The notes beneath the pieces are model-generated. The model did no database searches. It had not been told where the DNA came from and saw only the letters and a program-made list of their open reading frames with translations. Below, in pieces: positions 45,675 to 54,607 of a stretch of 64,000 nt of DNA. How positions within the stretch are numbered: position 1 is the stretch's first letter; every line of letters begins with the position of its first letter. Both the position numbers and the translations under genes were made by a program. This DNA comes from Sedimentibacter sp. (GTDB lineage Bacteria; Bacillota; Clostridia; Tissierellales; Sedimentibacteraceae): the NCBI GenBank assembly GCA_018436705.1, contig JAHDLA010000022.1:124001-188000 (forward strand), written 5' to 3'.

Positions 45675-46871
45675 ATGAAGTACTTATCAAATGTAGCTAA
45701 GAATTATCCTGCATCAGTTATACGCGAAATGTTTGAGATTGCCAGAAAATATGATGATGTAGTTAACCTTACCGTTGGTGAACCAAATTTTGATACTCCA
45801 AAACATGTAATTGAAGAAGCAAAAAAAGCATTAGATAATGGCTATACCCATTATAATCCCAATGCTGGATTATTGGAGTTAAGAGAAGCTGTGGCTTCAT
45901 TTTATGGAAAATACAATCAAGGGTATAAAGCGGAAAATGTAATGATAACTGTTGGAGGCATGGAAGCAATTTTCCTTAGCATGATGGCAACGGTAAATCC
46001 TGGAGATGAAGTAATTATTCCTGATCCATGTTTCGCAAATTATTCTGGCCAAGTTATGATGATTGGTGCAAAACCTGTAAGTGTTCCATTGTATGAAAAG
46101 AATGATTTCAAGATTCAAGCTGCTGATATTGAAAAAGTAATTACTAGTAAGACAAAGTCAATACTCTTGAATTCACCAAGCAATCCATTGGGTTCGGTTC
46201 TTGAAGAAAAAGACATTATTGAAATTGCTGAAGTGATTAAGAAATATGATCTTATTGTATATTCAGACGAAGTTTATGATCGAATCATGTATGATGGAAA
46301 GACTTGCCCTAGCATGGCGCAGTTACCAGATATGAGAGATAAAACAATGATTATTAACAGTTTATCAAAATCGTTTGCTATGACAGGCTGGAGGCTAGGT
46401 TACATCGTTGCGGATGAAAATATCATTGCGAACTTGCCAAAACTGCAAGAAGGAATTGTATCATGTGTTCCTACATTTATCCAAAAAGCCGCAGTGTCTG
46501 CAATGACAGGATCACAAAGCGTGGTTGGAGATATGCTTGATCATTATAAAAGACGCAGAGATATCTTAATTGATGGAATTAATGAGATCCCAGGGTTCTC
46601 ATGCTTGAAGTCACCTGGTAGTTTTTATGCCTTTGTAAACATAAAATCTTTTGGTAAGACTTCAATGGAATTTGCAAAAGAATTAATTGAGGGAGCAAGG
46701 GTTGTGACTGTGCCAGGATCGGCTTTTGGAAAAATGGGAGAAGGATATCTTAGAATTGTTTTTGCGGTGTCAGATGAAGAGCTTTATGAAGCCTTAAATC
46801 GTATTGGTGCATATGTTGAAGAAAACTATATACAAAATGAAAACGGTAAGATGGAGAGAAAAGAGGGATAG
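45675..46871 (+). CDS. Class I/II aminotransferase (PLP)
   Basis: The 398-residue fold-type I aminotransferase of the aspartate/aromatic group has TVGEPNFDTP at the start, NSPSNPLGSVL (Asn for the PLP oxygen), YSDEVYD (Asp for the ring nitrogen), the Schiff-base lysine K232 in SLSKSFAMTGWRLGY and a C-terminal arginine in GYLRIVFA. It interconverts an amino acid with its 2-oxo acid. It is the first gene of the sigma-54-controlled operon, so it probably acts on the imported amino acid or on a 4-substituted intermediate. AAGGAGGA lies 8 bases upstream. Confidence 0.92.
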   Translation: MKYLSNVAKNYPASVIREMFEIARKYDDVVNLTVGEPNFDTPKHVIEEAKKALDNGYTHYNPNAGLLELREAVASFYGKYNQGYKAENVMITVGGMEAIFLSMMATVNPGDEVIIPDPCFANYSGQVMMIGAKPVSVPLYEKNDFKIQAADIEKVITSKTKSILLNSPSNPLGSVLEEKDIIEIAEVIKKYDLIVYSDEVYDRIMYDGKTCPSMAQLPDMRDKTMIINSLSKSFAMTGWRLGYIVADENIIANLPKLQEGIVSCVPTFIQKAAVSAMTGSQSVVGDMLDHYKRRRDILIDGINEIPGFSCLKSPGSFYAFVNIKSFGKTSMEFAKELIEGARVVTVPGSAFGKMGEGYLRIVFAVSDEELYEALNRIGAYVEENYIQNENGKMERKEG

Positions 46872-46872
46872 T

Positions 46873-47643
46873 ATGATTAATAAAATGAAAAGAGATTTTA
46901 AAAATGGTGAAGTGAAAATAGGCTCATTTGTAACTTGTGAATCGCCTGATATGGTAGAAATAATGGCTTTGGGTGGATTTGACTTTATTATTATTGACAA
47001 TGAGCACGGTTGTCTATCTGTTGAAAGTACAAAAAATTTAGTTCGTGCAGCAGAATATAGAGGAATAACACCAATAGTAAGGGTTACAGAAAATCAAGAA
47101 ACGATGATTTTAAGAGCTCTGGATGTAGGTGCTCATGGTGTACAGGTTCCTCAAGTCAATACAGTTGCAGATGCTGAATATGCAGTTAGATCATCAAAGT
47201 ACGCACCAGTAGGAAACAGAGGAATAGCATTGACAAGGGCAGCAGAGTACGGCGGTATCAGTGCTTTTGATCATTTTGAAAATGCGAATCAGGAAACTAT
47301 GATTGTAATTCACTGTGAAAATATTGAAGGATTTAATAATCTGGAGGAGATTATCAAAAATCCATATATTGATGTAGTCTTCCTTGGGCCATTTGATATG
47401 TCACAATCTTTAGGGATACCTGGACAATTTGAGGATCCCAAAATTAAAGAAATCTCAAAAGAAATAATTAGAATGACAAAGGAAGCTGGGAAAGCTGCTG
47501 GAATATTTGTAAAAACAGCAGAGCAGGCAAAAGTAAAAGCTGATGAAGGTTTCCAATACATTGCATTGGAAATGTTTGATACGTTTGTTTTGGAAGCATG
47601 TAGAAAAGAGATTGCAATTGCAAAAGGAATTGACAAAAAATAA
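46873..47643 (+). CDS. HpcH/HpaI-family class II aldolase
   Basis: The 256-residue metal-dependent aldolase of the 4-hydroxy-2-oxoacid type (HpaI, GarL, RhmA relatives) has the catalytic His in IDNEHG (E44, H45), the substrate Arg in IVRVTEN, the metal Glu region and the GPFDMSQSLGIPGQ motif. These enzymes split 4-hydroxy-2-oxo acids into pyruvate and an aldehyde, with broad aldehyde tolerance. It begins one base after the aminotransferase stop codon, with AGAGGG upstream; the frame that extends back to 46804 overlaps the aminotransferase and is not used. Confidence 0.9.
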   Translation: MINKMKRDFKNGEVKIGSFVTCESPDMVEIMALGGFDFIIIDNEHGCLSVESTKNLVRAAEYRGITPIVRVTENQETMILRALDVGAHGVQVPQVNTVADAEYAVRSSKYAPVGNRGIALTRAAEYGGISAFDHFENANQETMIVIHCENIEGFNNLEEIIKNPYIDVVFLGPFDMSQSLGIPGQFEDPKIKEISKEIIRMTKEAGKAAGIFVKTAEQAKVKADEGFQYIALEMFDTFVLEACRKEIAIAKGIDKK

Positions 47644-47657
47644 TCAAGGAGGCTGAC

Positions 47658-48554
47658 ATGTATTTCTTAAACTATGATTATGATTGCAAACAAAGAATTG
47701 GAGTTCTTAATAATTCGAAGAACGCAGTAATACCCTTGAAAGAATTCTTCTTGAAAGAAGGCATAAAAGAACTGAATAGTATAAATGTGCTGATTCAGAC
47801 AATGAATGAAGAAAATATAAATAAATTGGAAGATTTTGTGGATGGATATGAAGGAAAAACGCTTCCTCTTGATGAAGTGAAAATCTTGGCTCCTATACCT
47901 TTCCCTATAAGGGATATCATTTGTTTGGGGCTGAATTATTTGGATCACGCAAATGAGATTACAAACATGCCAGGAGCTGAAAAAAATATACCTAAATTCC
48001 CTGTATATTTCAATAAAAGAGCGATGCCTGCGATTGGCAATGGCGACTTGATTGATAGTCACCCAACTTTAACTAATGAATTGGATTATGAAGTGGAGCT
48101 TGCTGTGGTTATTGGAAAGGATGGCGAAAATATTAAGAAAGAGGAAGTTGAAGATTTCATTTTTGGATATACAATTGTCAATGATATTTCTGCAAGGGAT
48201 ATACAACGAAATCATACTCAATGGTTTAAAGGAAAAAGCCTTACTACACATTGCTCAATGGGGCCATACATTGTGCACAAAAATAGCATGAGATTTCCTG
48301 TCGAGCTCAATATAGAGACAAAAGTAAATGGTGAGATTAGGCAAAAATCAAATACAAGAAACTTTATATTTGATATACCAACAATTATAAGTGATCTTTC
48401 GAAAGGTATGCCATTATTGGCTGGAGATATTATTATTACTGGTACTCCTGCTGGTGTTGGGCTTGGATTTAATCCGCCAAGATTTCTTGAATCAGGTGAT
48501 ATTGTTGAATGTTCTATTGAAAAGATTGGAACTTTAACAAATAAAGTAAAATAG
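47658..48554 (+). CDS. Fumarylacetoacetate hydrolase (FAH)-family protein
   Basis: In this 298-residue protein the catalytic C-terminal FAH domain (about 85-298) has GLNYLDHANE, the metal Glu pair in DYEVELAVVIG, DISARDIQ, and the closing motif GTPAGVGLGF. The N-terminal 75 residues form a small cap, as in the acylpyruvase/HpaG group. Family members hydrolyse C-C bonds of 2,4-dioxo acids (acylpyruvates), decarboxylate oxaloacetate or isomerise dienoates. AAGGAGG is 6 bases upstream. In this operon an acylpyruvase role fits the 4-oxo chemistry of the ortAB product branch (inference). Confidence 0.9.
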   Translation: MYFLNYDYDCKQRIGVLNNSKNAVIPLKEFFLKEGIKELNSINVLIQTMNEENINKLEDFVDGYEGKTLPLDEVKILAPIPFPIRDIICLGLNYLDHANEITNMPGAEKNIPKFPVYFNKRAMPAIGNGDLIDSHPTLTNELDYEVELAVVIGKDGENIKKEEVEDFIFGYTIVNDISARDIQRNHTQWFKGKSLTTHCSMGPYIVHKNSMRFPVELNIETKVNGEIRQKSNTRNFIFDIPTIISDLSKGMPLLAGDIIITGTPAGVGLGFNPPRFLESGDIVECSIEKIGTLTNKVK

Positions 48555-48658
48555 AAAAAAATGTGATTGGTTATATAGAAAAGAAAAAAGCTTCCTAGGA
48601 AGAGTGAACTGCGCTCAATGCAGAGCAGAACACAAAAATGTATAAAGATGTTAAATGA

Positions 48659-48883
48659 ACTGAAAATAACATCCAGAGATACAGTTTATACGATGGTTCC
48701 GGGATTCAAACGATAGTATTTCTGAAAGGTTGCCTATTGAAATGTCTATAGTGTTCGAATCCCGAATCACAAAAAATTAAAATTCAGATGATGGGGATAG
48801 AAACAGTGAGATCTGTTGGTGATGAAAAGCATAGAGAATTCATTGGTGTATCCAATAAAAATACCAGTAATACCTATGTCTGA
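48659..48883 (+). pseudogene. Decayed glycyl-radical-enzyme activase fragment
   Basis: The frame encodes [20 protein letters not shown] followed by GCLLKCL, an in-frame TAG, and then CSNPES. This matches the N-terminus of pyruvate formate-lyase-activating-type radical SAM proteins, whose consensus is DGPGIRT, then GCPLRCxWCxNPES. The Trp codon inside the CxxxCxxC cluster motif has become TAG. The frame then runs through unrelated-looking sequence to a stop at 48881. The ferredoxin-like and C-terminal parts are absent. No glycyl radical enzyme gene is in the window. This explains the 350-bp gap inside the operon. Confidence 0.7.
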
Positions 48884-48906
48884 AGTTTTACGAAAGGAGT
48901 AATATT

Positions 48907-49224
48907 ATGAATGCAAAAAAAGGCGACTGGGTTGAGATTGAAAACGTAATCCTCAAGCCTGTGGAAAGAACGGGTAATCTACCTGAGGAAACAAAAAAGA
49001 CGCCGCTTGTAATGTGGTGTAGAGGTTTCCTGGAATCTGAGAAAGCGGTGATTGGTGAATCTGTTGAAATATTGACTCTGTCTGGAAGAAAATTAACTGG
49101 AAATTTGATTAAAACTAATCCAAGACATGAATATGACTATGGAGATACAGTAATTGAACTTTTACAAGTTGGCGAGGAATTGAAAAGAGAACTTTGTAAA
49201 ATTATGGATGAGGGGGGATTTTAA
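48907..49224 (+). CDS. ortA: 2-amino-4-oxopentanoate thiolase, small subunit OrtA
   Basis: The 105-residue protein matches OrtA in length and in the pattern KKGDWVEIENVILKPVERTG, LPEETKKTPLVMWCRGFL and the strand TLSGRKLTGNL. OrtA and OrtB together carry out CoA-dependent thiolysis of 2-amino-4-oxopentanoate to acetyl-CoA and alanine in the clostridial ornithine pathway. AAAGGAG lies 7 bases upstream. Its stop codon overlaps the ortB start (TAATG), so the subunits are translationally coupled. The usual neighbours ord, oraS and oraE are not present here. Confidence 0.88.
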   Translation: MNAKKGDWVEIENVILKPVERTGNLPEETKKTPLVMWCRGFLESEKAVIGESVEILTLSGRKLTGNLIKTNPRHEYDYGDTVIELLQVGEELKRELCKIMDEGGF

Positions 49225-50630
49225 TGAAAGACATGTCTTATGAAAGTATGATGGGAAGAAAGAATAAGATAATGAAAGATGCTGTTGGAATTGACTATTC
49301 TAATTTAGAGTATGGAATTTTGGCTTTTGATTATGAGAAATTGATGAAGATGGTACCTTATTCTTTTGAGAAAATCCAGAAGATCCAAAAGGAATCAAAA
49401 GTTGGTAATACACCATTGTTTGAACTTAAAAACTTGACAAGAATGGTAAGAAGCGTAAGCCCGAAAGGAAAGGGAGCAAGAATATTCGTCAAAGATGAAT
49501 CTGCGAATGGTTCAGGTTCATTTAAGGACAGGCGTGCATCGTTATCGGTATATCATGCAAAAAAAATGGGTTATAAAGGAGCAATTGCGGCTACATCTGG
49601 AAATTATGGTGCAGCAGTGGCTTCCCAGGCTTCACAAAGAGGAATAAAATCCATTGTAATACAAGAGGTGTTTGATTCGAGGAAAGTAGGACAGCCTGAA
49701 ATTCTTGAGAAAGCCAGAAAATGTGAAGCTTTAGGATCAGAAGTAGTTCAACTTACAACAGGACCTGAACTATTTTATGTTTTCTTGAGATTATTAGAAG
49801 AAACAGGATACTTCAATTCATCGCTGTATACACCGTATGGAATAGCAGGAGTTGAAACACTTGGATATGAGATAGCAGAGGAGATTATGAAGAACGAGGG
49901 AAGGTTTCCGGATGCTGTAGTAGTGACTCATGCAGGAGGAGGAAACTTGACTGGGACAGCAAGAGGATTAATTCGAGCTGGAGCAAAAGAAACAAAAGTA
50001 ATCGGTGCTTCTGTAAATCTAAAGGGTTTACATATGGCGTCTGACCATGATTTTAACAAAAAGTCATTTACTACTGGTCATACTGGTTTTGGAATCCCTT
50101 TTATTACACTTCCTGATCGGTCGGATGTCCCGCGTAACGCTGCAAGGGCATTACGATATATTGATAGGTACGTGACGGTAAATCAGGGCGAGGTATTCTA
50201 TGTCACTCAAGCATTAGCAATTCTTGAGGGGCTTGAAAGAGGACCAGCTGGTAATACTTCCCTTGCAGCGGCAATTTCTATTGCTGGAGAGATGGATGAA
50301 GACCAAATAGTTGTTGTACAGGAAACGGAATATACTGGAGCTGGAAAACATCCCACTTCACAACTGACATTTGCAAGAGAGAATGGAATAGAAGTTAGAA
50401 GAGGAAATCCGAGAGAAGAAGTACCTGGGGAAAGTGTAATAATTCCAGAAACATTCGATCAAATTAAAGCGGTAACTTTAGACCTTGAAAAACTGAAGCA
50501 GTCCTATATAAAATCTGCCGTTAGCAATGTTGATATTAATGATTTAACAGAAAAAGACATTGATTTTTTGGTGGAAGATTCAAATTGGGATAAAGAAAAA
50601 GTAGTGAACTATCTTGAATTTTTGAAATAA
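49224..50630 (+). CDS. ortB: 2-amino-4-oxopentanoate thiolase, large PLP subunit OrtB
   Basis: This 468-residue fold-type II PLP protein related to threonine synthase is the OrtB subunit. The Schiff-base lysine is K101 in SGSFKDRRASL, the substrate/phosphate loop is ATSGNYGAAVA and the Gly-rich PLP-phosphate loop is HAGGGNLTGTA. The N-terminus SYESMMGRKNKIMKDAVGIDY is typical of OrtB. With OrtA it cleaves a 2-amino-4-oxo acid with CoA. In this operon its substrate may be the normal 2-amino-4-oxopentanoate or a homologue made by the flanking aminotransferases. Confidence 0.9.
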   Translation: MKDMSYESMMGRKNKIMKDAVGIDYSNLEYGILAFDYEKLMKMVPYSFEKIQKIQKESKVGNTPLFELKNLTRMVRSVSPKGKGARIFVKDESANGSGSFKDRRASLSVYHAKKMGYKGAIAATSGNYGAAVASQASQRGIKSIVIQEVFDSRKVGQPEILEKARKCEALGSEVVQLTTGPELFYVFLRLLEETGYFNSSLYTPYGIAGVETLGYEIAEEIMKNEGRFPDAVVVTHAGGGNLTGTARGLIRAGAKETKVIGASVNLKGLHMASDHDFNKKSFTTGHTGFGIPFITLPDRSDVPRNAARALRYIDRYVTVNQGEVFYVTQALAILEGLERGPAGNTSLAAAISIAGEMDEDQIVVVQETEYTGAGKHPTSQLTFARENGIEVRRGNPREEVPGESVIIPETFDQIKAVTLDLEKLKQSYIKSAVSNVDINDLTEKDIDFLVEDSNWDKEKVVNYLEFLK

Positions 50631-50649
50631 TAATTAAAGAAGGTGCAGG

Positions 50650-52005
50650 ATGAAGAGAATTATAACTGAGATGACAAATGATATTATTGATATCGAGAAG
50701 AAATACATGTCATATACGACAAGAGTGCCATATTTTCCTCTTGTTGTAGATGAAGCTAAAGGGTTGACTGTAACAGATATTGAGGGTAATGAGTTTATTG
50801 ATTTCCTTTCTAGTGCTGCAGTAATCAATACTGGCCATAATCATCCAAGAATAGTTGAAGCTATTAAGAAGCAAGTAGATAAATGCATTCATTATACACC
50901 CGCTTATATGTATCATGAGCCGCATACAAAATTGGCGCAAAAAATAGTTGAAATTACTCCAGGAAATTATGAAAAAAGAGTTGCATTTGGAATTTCAGGT
51001 TCTTCCTCTGTTGATGGAGCGATAAAAGCCGCAAAAGCTTATACAAAAAGAAGCAGAATTGTATCATTTTTGAGATCCTATCATGGTACCACTGTGGGAG
51101 CTATAAGCGTATCTGGAATTAGTCTAGGGATGAGAAAAGATATTGGACCACTTATGTCTGATGTTTATTTTATTCCATATCCTGATTCATACAGAGGAAA
51201 TATTGGTATGTCTATTGACGATGTTGGGTCAAATTGCATTAATTATTTTAAAGAACTATTAGAGACGGTTCTGCCTGCTGATGAGATAGCTGCAGTAATA
51301 TACGAGCCCATTCAAGGTGATGCTGGAGTACTTATTCCCCCAAATGGTTTTTATAAGGAGTTGGAGAGCATTTGCAGAAAAAGTGGAATATTGCTTATTG
51401 CAGATGAAGTCCAGACCGGATTTGGAAGGACTGGCAAGATGTTTGCCACAGAATATTTTGATATAGAACCAGATATTTTGGTTTTTGGTAAAGCGATTGC
51501 ATCAGGGATGCCGTTGAGTGGTATTGTGGCAAGAAAAGAAATTTTTGAGAGCTGGGGAGCTCCTGCACATTTTTTCAATACTGCGGGAAATCCGATTTCT
51601 TGTGTTGCTGCCATTGAAACAATACAGATAATAAAAGATGAAAAACTTATGGATAATGCGAATAAAATTGGTGAATACATAATGAGCAGATTCACTTCCA
51701 TGATGGATGAATACGAGTGTGTTGGAGATGTTAGAGGAAAGGGTTTGCTAATAGGTGTTGATATTGTAAAAAACAGATCGACAAAAGAACGTGATATAAA
51801 AATGACGGCAAAAATTTGTTGGAGATGTTGGGAAAAGGGACTTATTTTAGCATTTTTTAGTGGATCAGTTTTAAGAATAGCTCCTCCGCTGACTATAAGC
51901 ATTGATGAAGCGAAAAAAGCTATTGATATTATTGAAGAGTCAATAAAGGAAGCTGAAGCGGGACTTGTTTCTGATGAGGTATTAGAGGTAATAAAAGGTT
52001 GGTAA
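50650..52005 (+). CDS. Class III aminotransferase (omega-amino acid type)
   Basis: The 451-residue class III PLP aminotransferase has the PLP Asp in LIADEVQTGFGRTG, Schiff-base lysine K281 in VFGKAIASGMPLSG, FNTAGNPISC and a C-terminal ISIDEAKKAIDII segment. Class III members use 4-aminobutyrate, ornithine, beta-alanine or alanine as donors, and some accept D-alanine, the product reported for OrtAB. AGAAGG lies upstream, 19 bp after ortB. The precise donor/acceptor pair is not deducible. Confidence 0.88.
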   Translation: MKRIITEMTNDIIDIEKKYMSYTTRVPYFPLVVDEAKGLTVTDIEGNEFIDFLSSAAVINTGHNHPRIVEAIKKQVDKCIHYTPAYMYHEPHTKLAQKIVEITPGNYEKRVAFGISGSSSVDGAIKAAKAYTKRSRIVSFLRSYHGTTVGAISVSGISLGMRKDIGPLMSDVYFIPYPDSYRGNIGMSIDDVGSNCINYFKELLETVLPADEIAAVIYEPIQGDAGVLIPPNGFYKELESICRKSGILLIADEVQTGFGRTGKMFATEYFDIEPDILVFGKAIASGMPLSGIVARKEIFESWGAPAHFFNTAGNPISCVAAIETIQIIKDEKLMDNANKIGEYIMSRFTSMMDEYECVGDVRGKGLLIGVDIVKNRSTKERDIKMTAKICWRCWEKGLILAFFSGSVLRIAPPLTISIDEAKKAIDIIEESIKEAEAGLVSDEVLEVIKGW

Positions 52006-52120
52006 AGTATTATTTATTACTTGATATAGGTATATAATTAAATTAGAATGTCATAAAAACTTATTTTTTAAAATTGTTGTAATGTAAAAACAAATAAAAT
52101 TAATATTATAAGGAGAGTTT

Positions 52121-53572
52121 ATGGATATTATTAATAAGATAAATGCTTTGTTGTGGAGTACACCGATGTTGGCTCTTGTGCTAGGTGGAGGATTATTTTT
52201 CACTTTCAAGACAAGATTTATGCAGATAAGGTTGATAAAAGAAATGTCATCGCTAATGTTCTCAGGAATAAAGGGCGGAAAAACAGAGAATGGAGTATCT
52301 TCATTCCAGGCGCTTTCAATGTCAGTAGCATCGCGAGTTGGAACTGGAAATATCGCAGGTGTGGCAACTGCAATTGCTTTAGGTGGACCTGGAGCGATTT
52401 TCTGGATGTGGGTGGTAGCAATATTGGGTGCTGCGACTTCATTTGTTGAATGTACGTTATCACAAATATATAAAGTTAAGCATGGTAATGAGTTTAGAGG
52501 AGGACCAGCATATTACTTGGAACGTGGTTTAAAAAGCAAAGTGCTTGCTGTTTTCTTTGCAGTTGCAACATTAATCGGTTATGGATGGTGCCTATTCACA
52601 CCACAATCAAATACAATTGCAGCGTCTATGAATCAAGCTTTTGGAATCCCTGTTGCTGTATCTGGAGCAGTGCTGTGTGTATTATTTGCAGTTATCATTT
52701 TTGGTGGAGTAAAGAGAATTGCATCATTTGCAGAAAAGGTTGTACCTTTTATGGCAATTGCTTATATAATTGTTTCTATAATTATCATAGTTGCAAACTT
52801 TAAAGCTATTCCATCAGTAATTGCATTAATAGTTAAAAGCGCTTTCAATGCTGAAACAGCTTTTGCCGGAATGATTGGTAGTGCAATTTCTTGGGGAGTA
52901 AAAAGAGGAATCTATTCAAATGAAGCTGGACAAGGTACTGCTCCACATGCAGCTGCAGCAGCTGATGTAAAGCACCCTGCTGAACAAGGGCTTGTACAAG
53001 CGCTCTCTGTTTATATAGACACATTATTTGTATGTAGCGCAACAGCATTCATGATATTGATAACAAACAAGTACAATGTAATTGGTCCTGATGGTGAATT
53101 TATTGTAAATAATATTGGTAATATTGATATTGGTCCGGTTTATACTCAGTTGGCGGTTGATTCATTATTCACAAATTGGGGTTCGATGTTTGTAGCTGTA
53201 GCAGTATTTTTCTTTGCATTTACTTCAATAATAGCTGCATATTATTATGGAGAAACTAATTTAGTTTATCTATTAAAGAAAGAAAACAAAAATGCAATAA
53301 CAGTTTTAAGGTTTATTGTTATGGGAGCTGTGTTCTTTGGTGCTGTAAAAACGTCTTCATTGATATGGGGGTTTGCTGATATAGGTGTAGGAGTCATGGC
53401 GTGGGTGAATATTATTGGTATTCTTATATTCCATAAACCTGCATTGAAAGCTCTCGAGGACTATGAGAAACAAAAATCACAAGGTATTAATAAACCTGTT
53501 TTTGATCCTGTAAAGTTAGGAATCGAGGATGCCGATTATTGGGTAGTAAATAATCAACAAAAGTCAGTATAA
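52121..53572 (+). CDS. Sodium:alanine/glycine symporter (AGCS family)
   Basis: The 483-residue transporter has about eleven membrane segments and clear AGCS motifs: GGGLFFTFKTRFMQ near the start, SVASRVGTGNIAGVATAI, RGIYSNEAGQGTAPHAAA and YYYGETN. It imports small amino acids with sodium, or may export alanine. As the last gene of the ortAB operon it probably brings in the substrate or removes alanine formed by thiolysis. AAGGAGAG is 6 bases upstream. A 115-bp gap separates it from the aminotransferase, so a separate promoter is possible. Confidence 0.92.
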   Translation: MDIINKINALLWSTPMLALVLGGGLFFTFKTRFMQIRLIKEMSSLMFSGIKGGKTENGVSSFQALSMSVASRVGTGNIAGVATAIALGGPGAIFWMWVVAILGAATSFVECTLSQIYKVKHGNEFRGGPAYYLERGLKSKVLAVFFAVATLIGYGWCLFTPQSNTIAASMNQAFGIPVAVSGAVLCVLFAVIIFGGVKRIASFAEKVVPFMAIAYIIVSIIIIVANFKAIPSVIALIVKSAFNAETAFAGMIGSAISWGVKRGIYSNEAGQGTAPHAAAAADVKHPAEQGLVQALSVYIDTLFVCSATAFMILITNKYNVIGPDGEFIVNNIGNIDIGPVYTQLAVDSLFTNWGSMFVAVAVFFFAFTSIIAAYYYGETNLVYLLKKENKNAITVLRFIVMGAVFFGAVKTSSLIWGFADIGVGVMAWVNIIGILIFHKPALKALEDYEKQKSQGINKPVFDPVKLGIEDADYWVVNNQQKSV

Positions 53573-53618
53573 AAGCAAACTTACATAAATCCAAATTAAA
53601 CTATAAATACCTATATAA

Positions 53619-53696
53619 GCCCAGTGCTAGAACCAGATAGATATTATCAGTGTTGCACTGTTCGTATCAGGGAGCTCTAGCTGCTTGGGCATTTTT
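53619..53696. terminator. Long hairpin terminator of the ortAB operon
   Basis: GCCCAGTGCTAGA (from 53619) pairs with TCTAGCTGCTTGGGC (to 53690) around a large loop, followed by ATTTTTC. It lies between convergent genes. Confidence 0.7.
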
Positions 53697-53715
53697 CACA
53701 CAAATTACGATTTAA

Positions 53716-54384
53716 TCAGTTCTTATGGATAATTAGAAATAGGCTAGATTCATCCACCTCTTGCACCCGGTAGGGATATCCTGACTCTTCGCCAATTTTC
53801 TGTAAATCCTCAGGTGAATAGGTTGTTGCCTTAAAGCCTCCTTTGCAGACAATCACACCGTTTTGGGTTTTTGTATAGTCAATTTCCCCTAAAAGCTCTT
53901 TGGAGGCTTGCTCTTCAAACCATTTCAGGCGAAAATCCCAAAAACTAGCGCTATAACTGCTGAAATAAGCCGTTCCGCCCGGCGCTAATGTCTCAAAAAT
54001 TTTGTGGATTACGGTGGAATCAGCGCGCATGGCAGACAACCCGTTTTGCAGGCACAAAATGACATCAAAAAGCTTGGAAAATTCCATCTTGTGAACGTTC
54101 ATCGCAACTATGCTCGCGTTTGGGGAGTCTTTGAGATACTCCTTGCCTAACTCAACGCTTTCCGCTGAGATATCTATTCCGACAATAGATCCGCAGAAGG
54201 GAGCCAATTCCTTAATAATTCGACCATATCCGGCTCCAAGCTCCAAAACGCTTTGTGTTTTTGATAGATTTTCCTTGACAAAATCTATCTCCGCTTGTAA
54301 GTACTGCTTGACACGAGGAATTTGTGTTTCATATACTTGAAACAACATTTGAGAATTTAATTTTCCGGCATAGTAATTATCCAT
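53716..54384 (-). CDS. Class I SAM-dependent methyltransferase
   Basis: The 222-residue Rossmann-fold methyltransferase has motif I VLELGAGYGRIIKEL, motif II with the acidic residue in IVGIDIS, and motif IV region FDVILCLQNGLSA. The closest general type is ubiquinone/menaquinone-like Methyltransf_11/25 proteins. The substrate is unknown. The gene is monocistronic with a GGAT-containing leader. It is convergent with the ortAB operon and divergent from the XRE-def pair. Confidence 0.85.
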   Translation of the reverse strand: MDNYYAGKLNSQMLFQVYETQIPRVKQYLQAEIDFVKENLSKTQSVLELGAGYGRIIKELAPFCGSIVGIDISAESVELGKEYLKDSPNASIVAMNVHKMEFSKLFDVILCLQNGLSAMRADSTVIHKIFETLAPGGTAYFSSYSASFWDFRLKWFEEQASKELLGEIDYTKTQNGVIVCKGGFKATTYSPEDLQKIGEESGYPYRVQEVDESSLFLIIHKN

Positions 54385-54515
54385 ATTCCATATCCTTTCT
54401 CTTTATGGTAAATTAGTTCATTTAGCATTGATGTAATTTTAATATATTTTTACAAATATTACAATAGTTGTTAAAGGAAGCAGACAAAAGCGTTTTTGTA
54501 TGAGGTTTGACTTTT

Positions 54516-54575
54516 GTAATGTTAACTTGACATATACTATAACTGTTGATAAAATTAAAGTAAGGTTAACATTAC
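54516..54575 (+). promoter_or_regulatory. Promoter framed by a perfect 11-bp inverted repeat
   Basis: TTGACA (54527-54532) and TAAAAT (54550-54555) are 17 bp apart. GTAATGTTAAC (54516-54526) abuts the -35 and GTTAACATTAC (54565-54575) lies at the transcript start. The two arms are exact complements 38 bp apart. This suits repression by a dimeric XRE protein that bridges both sites. Confidence 0.75.
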
Positions 54576-54607
54576 TTTGCAATTAGCAAAAGGAGAAAAA
54601 TTGGCTT

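Noticed and set aside
48740-48750. In-frame TAG in the activase fragment as a recoded amino acid
   Set aside because: The downstream sequence is degenerate and the gene is far too short, so decay explains it better than recoding.
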